64,000 bases of DNA from UBA11524 sp045591175 (GTDB lineage: Bacteria > Bacillota > Clostridia > Christensenellales > Aristaeellaceae). The stretch covers positions 1-64,000 of the forward strand of contig JAZNSI010000006.1 in the NCBI GenBank assembly GCA_045591175.1, given 5' to 3'. Both the position numbers and the translations under genes were made by a program. The notes under the pieces are model-generated. The model saw nothing but the letters and a program-made list of their open reading frames with translations. It had not been told where the DNA came from and searched no databases. Positions 25,220 through 34,612 of the stretch are shown one piece after another (position 1 is the stretch's first letter; every line of letters begins with the position of its first letter).

Positions 25220-26256
25220 GCACACATGCACAGAAGAAAGACAAGCTCCTGAATATACGGTTACTGTTCATATTGGTCACACTGGCGGAGATCCTTGGTA
25301 CGCTGGTCATTGCAGGCCTTCTTTCATGGCTGTCCAAGACGATCCTCAACCGCGTCATCGATGTACCGGATATACTATGGCTGCTGATTTTCAGCGTGAT
25401 CATCGGCGTTACGGTTTCAATCGTGATCAACATTATCCTGCTGCGGCCAATCGTAAAGCTTTCTAAGGCCATGAAAAAAGTGGCGGCAGGCGACTTCGGC
25501 ATCCGGATTCAGTCCGACGCGCGCATTCAGGAGATTCGCGATTCCTATGCGAGCTTCAACCTGATGGTGCAGGAATTGGAGGCCACAGAGACGCTGCAGA
25601 CAGACTTCGTCGCCAATGTTTCACATGAGTTCAAGACGCCTATCAATGCCATTGAAGGCTATGCAACGCTTCTGCAGGGCAGCAGCGAAGGCGAGCAGCA
25701 GGAGGAGTATGTGGAACGCATACTTCTCAACACGCGCCGATTGTCCACCCTGGTAGGGAATATTCTGCTGCTGTCGAAGGTCAGCAACCATGCCATTCCA
25801 ATCGCCAGGACTACCTACCGGCTGGACGAGCAGATTCGTCAGGCTATACTGCTGCTGGAGCCGCAATGGTCAGCACGAAATGTTGAATTTGACGTCGACA
25901 TGGACGAGCTTACCTGGAGCGGCCCCGAAAACCTGATGCACCATGTGTGGAGCAACCTGATTGGTAACGCCATTAAGTTTGGTCCTGATGGCGGCATGGT
26001 GAAGGTTTCTCTCAAAAAGACCGACGGTCGGTTTGTTTTCACAGTGGATGATGAAGGGGAGGGCGTACCTGAAACGGAGGTACAACGAATCTTCCATAAA
26101 TTTTATCAGCTGGACAGTTCTCACAAGCAGGAAGGCAATGGCCTTGGCCTGGCTCTTGCTAAGCAGATCATCGACAGCTGTAATGGCGTAATCAAGGTAG
26201 AGAATATCGTAGGCGGTGGCTGCCGCTTCATCGTGATTCTGCCTGAGTTTACTTAA
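25216..26256 (+). CDS. Sensor histidine kinase
   Basis: A 346-residue membrane kinase: helices about 14-40 and 51-77 with almost no extracellular loop, a HAMP region (LRPIVKLSKAMKKVAAGDFGIRI), HisKA box NVSHEFKTPINAIEG with His137, and an ATPase domain (N box HHVWSNLIGNAIKFGP, G1 VDDEGEGVP, G2 EGNGLGLALAKQI). The short external loop suggests it senses membrane or intracellular signals. It overlaps the regulator gene (ATGA). The SGNH hydrolase begins 26 bases later and may belong to the operon. Confidence 0.95.
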   Translation: MSTHAQKKDKLLNIRLLFILVTLAEILGTLVIAGLLSWLSKTILNRVIDVPDILWLLIFSVIIGVTVSIVINIILLRPIVKLSKAMKKVAAGDFGIRIQSDARIQEIRDSYASFNLMVQELEATETLQTDFVANVSHEFKTPINAIEGYATLLQGSSEGEQQEEYVERILLNTRRLSTLVGNILLLSKVSNHAIPIARTTYRLDEQIRQAILLLEPQWSARNVEFDVDMDELTWSGPENLMHHVWSNLIGNAIKFGPDGGMVKVSLKKTDGRFVFTVDDEGEGVPETEVQRIFHKFYQLDSSHKQEGNGLGLALAKQIIDSCNGVIKVENIVGGGCRFIVILPEFT

Positions 26257-26282
26257 GGGAAAGAAAATGAGGAGGTTTTACC

Positions 26283-27719
26283 ATGAAACGTTTGCTTTTG
26301 ATCCTGGTCGCCCTGGCACTGTGCATTCCTGCTTTCGCTGAAGAGCCTGCAGTGGAAGTCGTGCTCTTTGATGGACAGGCTTCCGTGCCCGGCGCGTGGC
26401 AGCTCATCACCAGCGTACACACCACGAATGCATCCGGCAAATTTGATCCCTATGTGATCACCGAAGGCGGCTGCTTCACGGTGGAATACACGGGCACTCC
26501 CAGCGGCGTTTATCTCGCTTTGTCCGAATGGACGACCGGTGTATGGGCACAGGCGGATGGTCCTGCAGCCTGCGTGCAGGAGGGTGATGTCTGCAAGGCG
26601 ACCTTCACCTATGAACAGTGCGTCGAGGCCTATGGCAGCTCCGACTTTTCGGACATTGATGCTGTCTCCGTAGGCTCCGCCAATGCCGAGGGCGCAACGA
26701 CAGTGACCAGGATCGTCTGGCAAGGCAATGCACTGGCAGACGAACTGAGCGGCCACACCGTCCTTTTCCGCGGGGCTGCTACCTCCACCGCTGTCAACAC
26801 CAATATGATGTACTGCTTCACGAAGCATGTAGGCGGCGACTTTGACGCGTCCCAGATCGGCGTTGGCGCGCGCGTATACGCGGAGTATTCCGGCCAGAAG
26901 AATGGCGTCTACCTGGCGTTGTCCAGCCATTCCGGCGCGACCCATTGGGCGCGTGTCGACGCCTCCGAAGTGGTTGACCTGGGCAATGGCCTCTATGGCT
27001 CTTACTTCGATTATGCCGCCATGGTGCGCGCCTGGGGCAAGAATTTCGCACGTTTGGATCAGTTCACCGTGTTCTCCAACACTGCCAATGAAGTGAAGCT
27101 TCGTAAGTTGACTTACATCCCCGGTGATCCTACTCCCGTGGATACCACGGACGGTCGCTGGGTGCGCCCTGATACCGGCATCGCCTTCATTGGTGACAGC
27201 ATCTGTCAGAATGCTCAGCTCATTTACGGCGACTGGAATACCATCCTTGGCCGCACTGACTGCTGCAATTACGGCATCGGCGCCCAGACCACGATGAATC
27301 TCGTTGCACGTATTGATGAACTTGCCCAGCGTGATTACAGCATGGTCGTGTTCATCTGCGGCATCAACGATATTGGCCGCGGCTATACCAATGAGGAAAT
27401 CGTCGGGAACTTCGACGCGATGATCAACGCCATCCGTGCAAATAACCCCGACTGCCAGTTCCTGCTGGTAAGTGTCCTGCCCACCACCAAAGCATTCTAC
27501 GCCGGCCAGCAGTGGAAGATTAACGAGCTGAATGATGCCTATAAGGCATATGCAGAGGCTCATGACGGCGTTACCTACGTGGATGTGTATTCTTCCTTCA
27601 CCTCAAAGGAGGGGGCATATGCATATCCGGAGCTGCTTTCTGACGGCCTCCACCCCAATGAGGCGGGCTACAAGAAGTTCGCTGAGATCCTCGTGAACTA
27701 CCTGCCTGCGCAGGAGTGA
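26283..27719 (+). CDS. Secreted SGNH/GDSL hydrolase with duplicated N-terminal beta-domain
   Basis: A 478-residue exported protein: signal peptide ending PAFA-EE (about residue 19). Two similar beta-rich units follow (about 25-145 and 150-280; both contain GVYLALS followed by W and a Y/F-rich end), probably carbohydrate- or ligand-binding. The SGNH catalytic domain occupies about 295-478: block I FIGDSICQN, block III CGINDIGRG, and block V SDGLHPNEAGY with the Asp-His pair. Such enzymes deacetylate or de-esterify polysaccharides and cell-wall sugars. Its place behind a two-component system suggests regulated secretion. Confidence 0.87.
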   Translation: MKRLLLILVALALCIPAFAEEPAVEVVLFDGQASVPGAWQLITSVHTTNASGKFDPYVITEGGCFTVEYTGTPSGVYLALSEWTTGVWAQADGPAACVQEGDVCKATFTYEQCVEAYGSSDFSDIDAVSVGSANAEGATTVTRIVWQGNALADELSGHTVLFRGAATSTAVNTNMMYCFTKHVGGDFDASQIGVGARVYAEYSGQKNGVYLALSSHSGATHWARVDASEVVDLGNGLYGSYFDYAAMVRAWGKNFARLDQFTVFSNTANEVKLRKLTYIPGDPTPVDTTDGRWVRPDTGIAFIGDSICQNAQLIYGDWNTILGRTDCCNYGIGAQTTMNLVARIDELAQRDYSMVVFICGINDIGRGYTNEEIVGNFDAMINAIRANNPDCQFLLVSVLPTTKAFYAGQQWKINELNDAYKAYAEAHDGVTYVDVYSSFTSKEGAYAYPELLSDGLHPNEAGYKKFAEILVNYLPAQE

Positions 27720-27736
27720 TCGACTCAATTTCACCA

Positions 27737-27775
27737 ACAGATGGTGCAGGAGCGATGCTGCACCATCTGTTTTTA
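27737..27775 (+). terminator. Terminator of the two-component/SGNH operon
   Basis: ACAGATGGTGCAG / CTGCACCATCTGT 13-bp stem with an 8-base loop, followed by TTTTATC. Confidence 0.88.
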
Positions 27776-27786
27776 TCATTTGGGCG

Positions 27787-27815
27787 TTGATTTTTCTTTC
27801 GAAGTGTGATAGCAT
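27787..27815 (+). promoter_or_regulatory. Possible promoter of the dprA-topA-trmFO-hslVU group
   Basis: TTGATT, 17 bases, TAGCAT; the -10 is a weak match, 92 bases before dprA. Confidence 0.4.
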
Positions 27816-27906
27816 GTTGTATCGTAAGCAAAGCTGTTTTCCTTAAGGACTTTCATTATTTGCGTCCGACTGGTAATTGTTGCCATTTGTGTTAGGAGGT
27901 GTGCTG

Positions 27907-29013
27907 ATGCATTATACGCGCGAGGATGGTTGCCGCGCCTGGTTGACCTATGGCATGTTCCGCGCAGAAAGCCTTGCAGCCCTCCTGGAGAAACATGGCA
28001 GCGCCGAGGCGATCTACGACAAGTTCCGGAAAGACGGCAGCACTTTTCTTCATCCCTATGTGAACGAATACGGAATCAGCAAGCTGACCGAACAGGCGCA
28101 GCGTGATAAAATGCATGAAATGATGGTCACCATGCAAAAGCTGGAGATGGGCATCATGGCCCAGGATGACCCGGACTATCCGGACAGCTTACGCAACATC
28201 CAGGCACCACCGCCGCTGCTGTTTTATCGCGGGGATCCATCATGCCTGCGCGGAAAATGCGTCGCTGTCGTCGGTTCACGAAAGGCATCGCCTCAGGGGA
28301 TGGATGTGACTACGCGCCTTTGCAGCGAGTTAAGCAGCGCAGGTGTGTGCATCATCAGCGGCCTGGCGATGGGCATTGATACCGCCGCTCACGAAGGGTG
28401 CCTGGAAGGCGGAAGCCCTACAGCAGCGATTCTCGGTTGCGGCATTGATGTTGAATATCCTATTGAAAACGTAGAACTGAGGGAGCGCATCATCAAAAAC
28501 GGCGGCGTGCTGTTGAGCGAGTATCCACCGGGATGTCATGCAAACAGGCATGTGTTTCAGGTGAGAAATCGCATCATATCGGGTTTGGCAAAGGCTCTGC
28601 TGATGATGGAAAGCCGAATACAGTCAGGCAGCATGCTGACAGTGCACCACGCCCTTGATCAGGGCAGGGAAGTGTACGCATACCCCGGCGTTCCCGGCAC
28701 GGAATGGGCCGAGGGTGCGCATCAGCTATTGCGTGAGGGCGCGAATTACTTCACCAGCGCCCAGGATATTCTGGAAGATCTCGGCTGGGATGCAAATGTG
28801 CCGATTCTCCGAACGTCGCAGAAAGCAGACCTTCCGCCGATGTCGGAAGATCAGCGCAAGGTATTCGCTCTGCTCAATCAGGGCGAAATGTCCTTCGATC
28901 AGCTGGCTGCAGAAACCGGACTGCCAACGCCGACGCTTTCCGTCGCCTTGACGATGCTGCAGATGATGGGCATCATCAAAGCGATGCCCGGAAAAACCTA
29001 TTGCCGTGTTTGA
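27907..29013 (+). CDS. dprA: DNA-processing protein DprA
   Basis: A 368-residue protein: N-terminal helical SAM-like region (1-80), Rossmann-fold DNA-binding core with VAVVGSRKASPQG, ISGLAMGIDTAAHEG and the FQVRNRIISGLAKALLMME stretch, and a C-terminal winged-helix domain (about 305-368). It loads RecA on incoming single-stranded DNA in natural transformation. ATG at 27907 has AGGAGGT 6 bases ahead. The order dprA-topA-trmFO-hslV-hslU is the classical Firmicute one. Confidence 0.95.
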   Translation: MHYTREDGCRAWLTYGMFRAESLAALLEKHGSAEAIYDKFRKDGSTFLHPYVNEYGISKLTEQAQRDKMHEMMVTMQKLEMGIMAQDDPDYPDSLRNIQAPPPLLFYRGDPSCLRGKCVAVVGSRKASPQGMDVTTRLCSELSSAGVCIISGLAMGIDTAAHEGCLEGGSPTAAILGCGIDVEYPIENVELRERIIKNGGVLLSEYPPGCHANRHVFQVRNRIISGLAKALLMMESRIQSGSMLTVHHALDQGREVYAYPGVPGTEWAEGAHQLLREGANYFTSAQDILEDLGWDANVPILRTSQKADLPPMSEDQRKVFALLNQGEMSFDQLAAETGLPTPTLSVALTMLQMMGIIKAMPGKTYCRV

Positions 29014-29052
29014 CACGGTTCACCTATTGAAGTTATCTGGAGGCAATGAATT

Positions 29053-31191
29053 ATGGCAACGACCAAGCAAAAGCTCATTATTATGGAGTCTCCCGCCAAG
29101 GCGCGCACGATCAGCAAATTCCTTGGCAAGGGCTACAAAGTAGAGGCGTCGCAAGGCCACGTCCGCGACCTTCCCAAGAGCCAGATCGGCGTGGATGTGG
29201 ACGACGATTTTGCACTGAAGTACATCACGATTCGAGGTCGCGGCGACATTCTTACCCGTATTCGCAAGGAAGCCCGCAATGCGTCCCAGATCTACCTCGC
29301 AACTGACCCGGATCGCGAGGGCGAGGCCATTGCATGGCACCTGGCAGGCATACTTGACATTGACATCAATAAGCCCTGCCGCATCGAATTGCATGAGGTG
29401 ACCAAGAAGGCCATCCAGAATGCGCTGAAGAACCCCCGTAAGATCGACATGGGACGTGTGGATGCGCAGCAGGCCCGGCGTGTATTGGATCGACTGGTGG
29501 GCTATAAGATCAGTCCGCTGCTGTGGGCAAAGGTCAAAAAGGGCCTTTCTGCCGGCCGTGTGCAGAGCGTGGCAACCCGTATGGTCGTCATGCGCGAAGC
29601 AGACATTGAGTCCTTCATTCCCGAAGAGTACTGGGATGTTCTTGCGAAGATGAACATTCCCAATGGTCGCGGCCGCAAGGCACAGTTCAGCGCGAAGCTG
29701 GCATCCATTGACGGCGTTAAGGCGGAGATTACCACTTCCGAGGACGCCCAGAAGGCCGTTGATCGCATCAATAACGCGCATTTTGCCGTTTCCAGCATCC
29801 GCATGGGCGAGAAGCGCAAGTCTCCCGCTGCTCCTTTTACGACCTCCAGCCTGCAGCAGGAAGCCAACCGCAAGCTTGGCTTTACGACCGCCAAGACCAT
29901 GCAGGTCGTGCAGCAGCTCTACGAAGGTGTTGACCTGGAGGGCGAAGGCACCCAGGGTATTGTCACCTATATCCGTACTGACTCTGTGCGCATCAGCGAC
30001 GACGCACTTTCAAGCCTGCGAGACTTCATTGGTGATCGCTTTGGCGGCGATTATCTGCCGGAGAAGCCCAATGAGTACAAGGGCCGCAAAAACGCCCAGG
30101 ATGCCCATGAAGCCATCCGTCCCACGGACGTCAATCGTACACCGGATAAGGTAAAGGGCAGCCTGACCAAGGAACAGTACAACCTTTATCGCCTGATCTA
30201 CAATCGCTTCCTGGCCAGCCAGATGAAGCCCGCCGAATACGAGACCATGACCATGGAACTCACCGGCGATGGCGTTGCGCTGCGCTTCTATGGCGAACAC
30301 AAGAAGTTTGCCGGCTTCACTTCCGTGTATGAAGAAAGCATGGATGAGGAGATTGCATCCTCGGAGACCACCTTGCCTCAGCTGAAGGAGGGCGATGCTG
30401 TCACCGTGGAAGACGTGATCAGCGAGCAGCACTTCACCCAGCCCCCGAGCCGCTACAACGAAGCATCGCTCGTCCGCGCGCTGGAAGAGAAGGGCATTGG
30501 CCGCCCCTCCACCTACGCGCCGACCATCACGACCATCATTGCCCGCGGCTATGTCAGCCGTGAAAAGAAGCGCCTCTATCCCACGGAGCTGGGCCGCATG
30601 GTCACCGCGATGATGGAGGAGTACTTCGAGGACATCGTCGATACCGAGTTCACTGCCGATCTGGAAGACAAGCTGGATACGGTGGAGGAAGGCGGCGTGG
30701 ACTGGAAGGAAATCATCCGTGAATTCTATCCCGGGTTCAAGAAATCCCTGGATGTGGCTGAGCAGCAGATCGAGAAGGTCGAAATCAAGGATGAACCCTC
30801 TGACGAGCCTTGCGACAAGTGCGGCGCGATGCTGGTCTACAAGATGGGGCGCTTCGGCAAGTTCCTGGCTTGCCCCAACTTTCCGGATTGCCGCAATACC
30901 AAGCCGATCCTCAACTACATCGATGCCCCCTGTCCCTCCTGCGGTGCTCGCCTGATGGAGAAAACAAGCCGCAAAAATCGCAAGTTCTTCGGCTGCGAGC
31001 GCTATCCTGAGTGCGATTTTGTCTCCTGGGAGAAGCCCGTGGTGGAGAAGTGCCCTCAGTGCGGCAGCTTCATGGTTGAAAAGCGTGGCCGCAAGGGCGA
31101 GATGTGGCATCTGTGCGCAAATGAAACCTGCCATTGCCGCGTAGAAGTGGCCAACGACGACGCTGCGGAGATGGAGGGCCTGGATGACTGA
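29053..31191 (+). CDS. topA: DNA topoisomerase I
   Basis: A 712-residue type IA topoisomerase that relaxes negative supercoils. TOPRIM domain with IIMESPAKA and TDPDREGEAIAWHL; catalytic Tyr306 in TYIRTDSVR. The C-terminus has three zinc-ribbon modules (CDKCGAML.., CPSCGARLM.., CPQCGSFMVE..) and the ending is acidic. The last bases overlap trmFO by 8. Confidence 0.97.
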   Translation: MATTKQKLIIMESPAKARTISKFLGKGYKVEASQGHVRDLPKSQIGVDVDDDFALKYITIRGRGDILTRIRKEARNASQIYLATDPDREGEAIAWHLAGILDIDINKPCRIELHEVTKKAIQNALKNPRKIDMGRVDAQQARRVLDRLVGYKISPLLWAKVKKGLSAGRVQSVATRMVVMREADIESFIPEEYWDVLAKMNIPNGRGRKAQFSAKLASIDGVKAEITTSEDAQKAVDRINNAHFAVSSIRMGEKRKSPAAPFTTSSLQQEANRKLGFTTAKTMQVVQQLYEGVDLEGEGTQGIVTYIRTDSVRISDDALSSLRDFIGDRFGGDYLPEKPNEYKGRKNAQDAHEAIRPTDVNRTPDKVKGSLTKEQYNLYRLIYNRFLASQMKPAEYETMTMELTGDGVALRFYGEHKKFAGFTSVYEESMDEEIASSETTLPQLKEGDAVTVEDVISEQHFTQPPSRYNEASLVRALEEKGIGRPSTYAPTITTIIARGYVSREKKRLYPTELGRMVTAMMEEYFEDIVDTEFTADLEDKLDTVEEGGVDWKEIIREFYPGFKKSLDVAEQQIEKVEIKDEPSDEPCDKCGAMLVYKMGRFGKFLACPNFPDCRNTKPILNYIDAPCPSCGARLMEKTSRKNRKFFGCERYPECDFVSWEKPVVEKCPQCGSFMVEKRGRKGEMWHLCANETCHCRVEVANDDAAEMEGLDD

Positions 31192-32509
31192 TCTTCACGC
31201 AACTGTTGTAGGCGCCGGCTTGGCAGGCTGCGAGGCAGCCTGGCAGCTGGCCCAGCAGGGCATCCATGTCACACTGATCGAAATGAAGCCGGAGAAGATG
31301 TCCCCGGCGCACCACAGTCCTCAATTTGCGGAGCTGGTATGCTCCAATTCCCTGCGTTCAGATCGCCTTACAAACGCAGTGGGCCTGTTGAAGGAGGAAA
31401 TGCGCCTCTGTCACTCGCTGATCATGGCAGCCGCTGATGCGTCCCGCGTTCCTGCTGGCGGAGCACTGGCAGTAGACCGCGACACCTTCTCCGGCTATAT
31501 CACCAAAGCACTGACCGAACACCCGATGGTGACAGTTGAGAGCAGGGAAGTGACCGATATCCCTGATGGCCCCGTCATCATCGCCACGGGCCCGCTGACA
31601 AGCGACGCCATGAGCAACGCCATCGCTCGTCTGCCTGGCCTTGACACGCTGAATTTCTACGATGCCGCAGCTCCCATCGTGACGCTTGAATCGCTGAACA
31701 TGGAGCGGGTTTTCCGCCAGAGCCGCTACGGCAGGGGGGACGACTATCTCAACTGCCCGATGAATGAAGTGGAATACAACGCCTTCGTGGATGCGCTGCT
31801 GGAAGCAGAGACCGCTGAAATCCATGGGTTCGAGGAATCGAAGGTTTTCGAAGGCTGCATGCCGGTGGAATCCATGGTGCGCCGCGGCCGCATGGTCCTG
31901 GCCTTTGGCCCCATGAAACCCGTCGGCCTGGTTGACCCTCGCACGGGCAAGGAGGCCTATGCTGTCGTACAGCTGCGTCAGGACAATACGACCGGCACGC
32001 TGTACAACCTGGTGGGCTTCCAGACGCGCTTAAAGTGGCCAGAGCAGAAACGGGTCTTCGGGCTCATTCCGGGGCTGGAGAACGCCGAATACGCTCGCTA
32101 TGGCGTGATGCATCGCAACACCTTCCTGAACTCTCCTGGCTTCCTGAACGCGCATTTTGAAATGATCAGCCGTCCTCAGTGCTACTTTGCCGGCCAGATG
32201 ACCGGCGTGGAAGGCTACGTGGAAAGCGCCGCCAGCGGCCTTGTCTGTGGCCTGTCTCTTGGACGCGATCTACGCGGCCTGGGTACTGTTGAACTGCCCG
32301 GCATCACCGCCCTTGGCGCGATGGGGCGCTATGTGTCGACGCCCAACAAGCACTTCCAGCCAATGAACTGCGCCTTCGGCCTGATCGATGGCCTGATCGT
32401 TGACAAGCAGCACAAGAAGATCCGCAACAAGCAGGAGCGTTACACGGTTATTTCGGAGCGCTCGCTGACCTTCATGCGCGACCGGTGCAAGGAAATCTAC
32501 GGCGACTGA
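31184..32509 (+). CDS. trmFO: Folate-dependent tRNA U54 methyltransferase TrmFO
   Basis: A 441-residue FAD enzyme that makes ribothymidine at position 54 of tRNA using methylene-THF. VVGAGLAGCEAAWQLAQQG is the dinucleotide-binding loop; FAELVCSNSLRSD contains the conserved Cys, and GQMTGVEGYVESAASG is the second family hallmark. Starts inside the end of topA. Confidence 0.96.
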   Translation: MTDLHATVVGAGLAGCEAAWQLAQQGIHVTLIEMKPEKMSPAHHSPQFAELVCSNSLRSDRLTNAVGLLKEEMRLCHSLIMAAADASRVPAGGALAVDRDTFSGYITKALTEHPMVTVESREVTDIPDGPVIIATGPLTSDAMSNAIARLPGLDTLNFYDAAAPIVTLESLNMERVFRQSRYGRGDDYLNCPMNEVEYNAFVDALLEAETAEIHGFEESKVFEGCMPVESMVRRGRMVLAFGPMKPVGLVDPRTGKEAYAVVQLRQDNTTGTLYNLVGFQTRLKWPEQKRVFGLIPGLENAEYARYGVMHRNTFLNSPGFLNAHFEMISRPQCYFAGQMTGVEGYVESAASGLVCGLSLGRDLRGLGTVELPGITALGAMGRYVSTPNKHFQPMNCAFGLIDGLIVDKQHKKIRNKQERYTVISERSLTFMRDRCKEIYGD

Positions 32510-32598
32510 TGCTTCATGCTGATTTCATGCAGAAGCGCTATGATTTCATTGGTACTGAAGAACTTGCACCAACGTCTGTTACCATCCCGGAGGAATAA
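32509..32598 (+). CDS. Possible 29-codon ORF bridging trmFO and hslV
   Basis: The ATG shares a base with the trmFO stop (TGATG) and the TAA is 2 bases before the hslV ATG, so the frame fills the gap exactly. The product contains KRYDFIGTEELAPTS. In many Firmicutes the xerC/codV gene sits here, so this may be a replacement or chance ORF. It has no similarity that I recognise. Confidence 0.3.
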   Translation: MLHADFMQKRYDFIGTEELAPTSVTIPEE

Positions 32599-32600
32599 TC

Positions 32601-33140
32601 ATGAGTATTGAACTGAAAGGCACAACCATCTGTGCCGTGTGCAAAGACGGAAAGATCGCCATTGCCGGTGACGGTCAGGTGACCATGGGCGAGAGCGTGA
32701 TCTTCAAGTCCAACGCCCGCAAAGTACGCCGTCTTTATGGCGGCAAGGTCGTTGCAGGCTTTGCTGGCACCGTGGTAGACGCCTTCACCCTGTTTGACAA
32801 ATTTGAAGAAAAGCTGACCCAGTGCAACGGAAACCTTGAGCGTGCAGCTGTAGCGCTGGCCCAGCTCTGGCGCTCCGAGCAGGGAATGCGTCAGATGAAC
32901 TGCATGATGATCGTTGCCGACAAGGATCAGCTGCTTGTGCTTTCCGGCACCGGCGAGGTGATGGAACCTGACAGCGGCGTTGTAGCCATTGGCTCCGGCG
33001 GCAATTATGCGCTGTCCGCAGCCCGTGCGTTGGCGGAAAACACCGATCTTTCTGCACATGACATCGCTGAAAAGGCGCTGCACATCGCGGCCTCCATCTG
33101 CGTGTACACCAACGACAACATCATCGTGGAAGACGTGTAA
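32601..33140 (+). CDS. hslV: ATP-dependent protease subunit HslV (ClpQ)
   Basis: A 179-residue proteasome-like peptidase: AGDGQVTMGE, NARKVRRLYGGKVVAGFAGTVVDAFTLFDKFE, GTGEVMEPD and IGSGGNYALSAARAL are all typical. The N-terminus MSIELKGTTICAV leaves open whether the mature nucleophile is Thr after removal of seven or so residues (GTT) or Ser2, as in Bacillus CodW. It forms a hexameric double ring under HslU. GGAGG 7 bases before ATG. Confidence 0.96.
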   Translation: MSIELKGTTICAVCKDGKIAIAGDGQVTMGESVIFKSNARKVRRLYGGKVVAGFAGTVVDAFTLFDKFEEKLTQCNGNLERAAVALAQLWRSEQGMRQMNCMMIVADKDQLLVLSGTGEVMEPDSGVVAIGSGGNYALSAARALAENTDLSAHDIAEKALHIAASICVYTNDNIIVEDV

Positions 33141-33155
33141 GGAGGTCGAGGAAGC

Positions 33156-34529
33156 ATGGCAGAGTTGACGCCCCGTCAAATCGTCCGCGAACTTGACCGG
33201 TACATCGTCGGTCAGGATGAAGCAAAGAAATCCGTTGCCATCGCGCTGCGCAACCGTTACCGCCGTTCCATGGTGGACGAGAAGATGCGCGAAGAGATCA
33301 GCCCGAAGAATATCCTGATGATCGGCCCCACCGGCGTTGGCAAAACCGAGATCGCACGCCGCCTGGCAAAGCTGGTCGCCGCACCCTTCGTGAAGGTCGA
33401 GGCCACCAAGTTCACCGAAGTCGGTTATGTGGGCCGCGATGTGGAGAGCATCGTGCGTGACCTGGTGGAAAACGCCATTCGCATGGTGAAGGATGAGCAC
33501 ATCAAGCGCGTCGAGCCTCGTGCCAAGGTGATCGCTGAAGATCGCCTGGTGACGCTGCTGGTTCATCCGCCAAAGAAGCCGTCCAATGGTGGGGGACTGA
33601 GCCTTGATTACCTGCTGGGCCGCAAGCCCGCCGTGCAGGAGGAGTGCACTGACACGCCGGAAATCGCGCATAAGCGGGACGATGTCCGTCAGCAGCTGAT
33701 GCGCGGCGAATTGGAAGAGCATGAGCTGGAGATCGAGGTTGAGGAAGCCGCTCCGACCCTTGAGGTAGGCGGAAATGCGATCAGCCTGGGCGACATGATG
33801 GGCAATATGATGCCCAAGAAGACCCGCCTGCGCAGGGTGAAGGTCAAGGAGGCCCGCCGCATCCTGGAGGATGAGGAATGTGACAAGCTCATTGACATGG
33901 ACAACGTGACCGAAGAGGCCATCTTGCGCGCGGAGCAGCATGGCATCGTCTTTATTGATGAGATCGATAAGATTGCCGGCCACCGCGCCGGCAGCGGCCC
34001 TGACGTTAGCAGGGAAGGCGTGCAGCGCGACATCCTGCCCATCGTGGAGGGCAGTACGGTGAACACCAAGTATGGCCCTGTCAAAACTGAGTACATGCTG
34101 TTCATTGCCGCGGGCGCCTTCCATGTGGCAAAGGTCAGCGACCTGATTCCCGAGCTGCAAGGCCGTTTTCCGGTGCATGTGCGGCTTCAGTCTTTGACTC
34201 GCGAGGACTTCCAGCGCATCCTGACGCAGCCCGACAACGCCCTCACGCTACAATACAAGGCACTGCTGGCTGTTGATAAGGTTCACCTGAGCTTCGAGAA
34301 CAGCGCCATTGAAGCCATCGCTGAGGCGGCTTTCACTGCCAACGAGACATCCGAGGACATCGGTGCTCGCCGTCTGCATGCTGTCTTCGAGCAGCTGTTG
34401 GAGGACATATCCTTCAACGCAGGCGACGAAGATATGCCGCCCATCGAGCTGACTATCAACGGCGATTATGTGCGCAGCCATCTTTCCGGCGAAAATAAGC
34501 CGATTGACATGAAGAAGTACATCCTGTAA
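33156..34529 (+). CDS. hslU: ATP-dependent protease ATPase HslU (ClpY)
   Basis: A 457-residue AAA+ unfoldase: Walker A GPTGVGKT (57-64), Walker B IVFIDEIDKI, sensor/arginine region GRFPVHVRLQSLT, and the C-terminus ending YIL that docks on HslV. The charged I domain lies about 110-245. codY, the usual next gene in Bacillus, is absent; a terminator and proC follow. Confidence 0.97.
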   Translation: MAELTPRQIVRELDRYIVGQDEAKKSVAIALRNRYRRSMVDEKMREEISPKNILMIGPTGVGKTEIARRLAKLVAAPFVKVEATKFTEVGYVGRDVESIVRDLVENAIRMVKDEHIKRVEPRAKVIAEDRLVTLLVHPPKKPSNGGGLSLDYLLGRKPAVQEECTDTPEIAHKRDDVRQQLMRGELEEHELEIEVEEAAPTLEVGGNAISLGDMMGNMMPKKTRLRRVKVKEARRILEDEECDKLIDMDNVTEEAILRAEQHGIVFIDEIDKIAGHRAGSGPDVSREGVQRDILPIVEGSTVNTKYGPVKTEYMLFIAAGAFHVAKVSDLIPELQGRFPVHVRLQSLTREDFQRILTQPDNALTLQYKALLAVDKVHLSFENSAIEAIAEAAFTANETSEDIGARRLHAVFEQLLEDISFNAGDEDMPPIELTINGDYVRSHLSGENKPIDMKKYIL

Positions 34530-34537
34530 CAAAAATA

Positions 34538-34570
34538 CCCGTCTGCAGGGCTTTGCAGGCGGGCTTTTTC
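34538..34570 (+). terminator. Terminator of hslVU
   Basis: CCCGTCTGCA / TGCAGGCGGG (10 bp, one G-T), 6-base loop, then CTTTTTC. Confidence 0.9.
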
Positions 34571-34571
34571 G

Positions 34572-34580
34572 TGGTATAAT
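34572..34580 (+). promoter_or_regulatory. Extended -10 promoter of proC
   Basis: TGGTATAAT, directly after the hslU terminator; a poor -35 (TTTGCA) falls within the terminator arm. Confidence 0.65.
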
Positions 34581-34612
34581 AGGGGAGAATCCATACAAAA
34601 GGACTGATGATA

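Noticed and set aside
32538..34178. 546-codon open frame opposite hslV and hslU
   Set aside because: Complement of certain genes; composition and lack of signals argue against coding.
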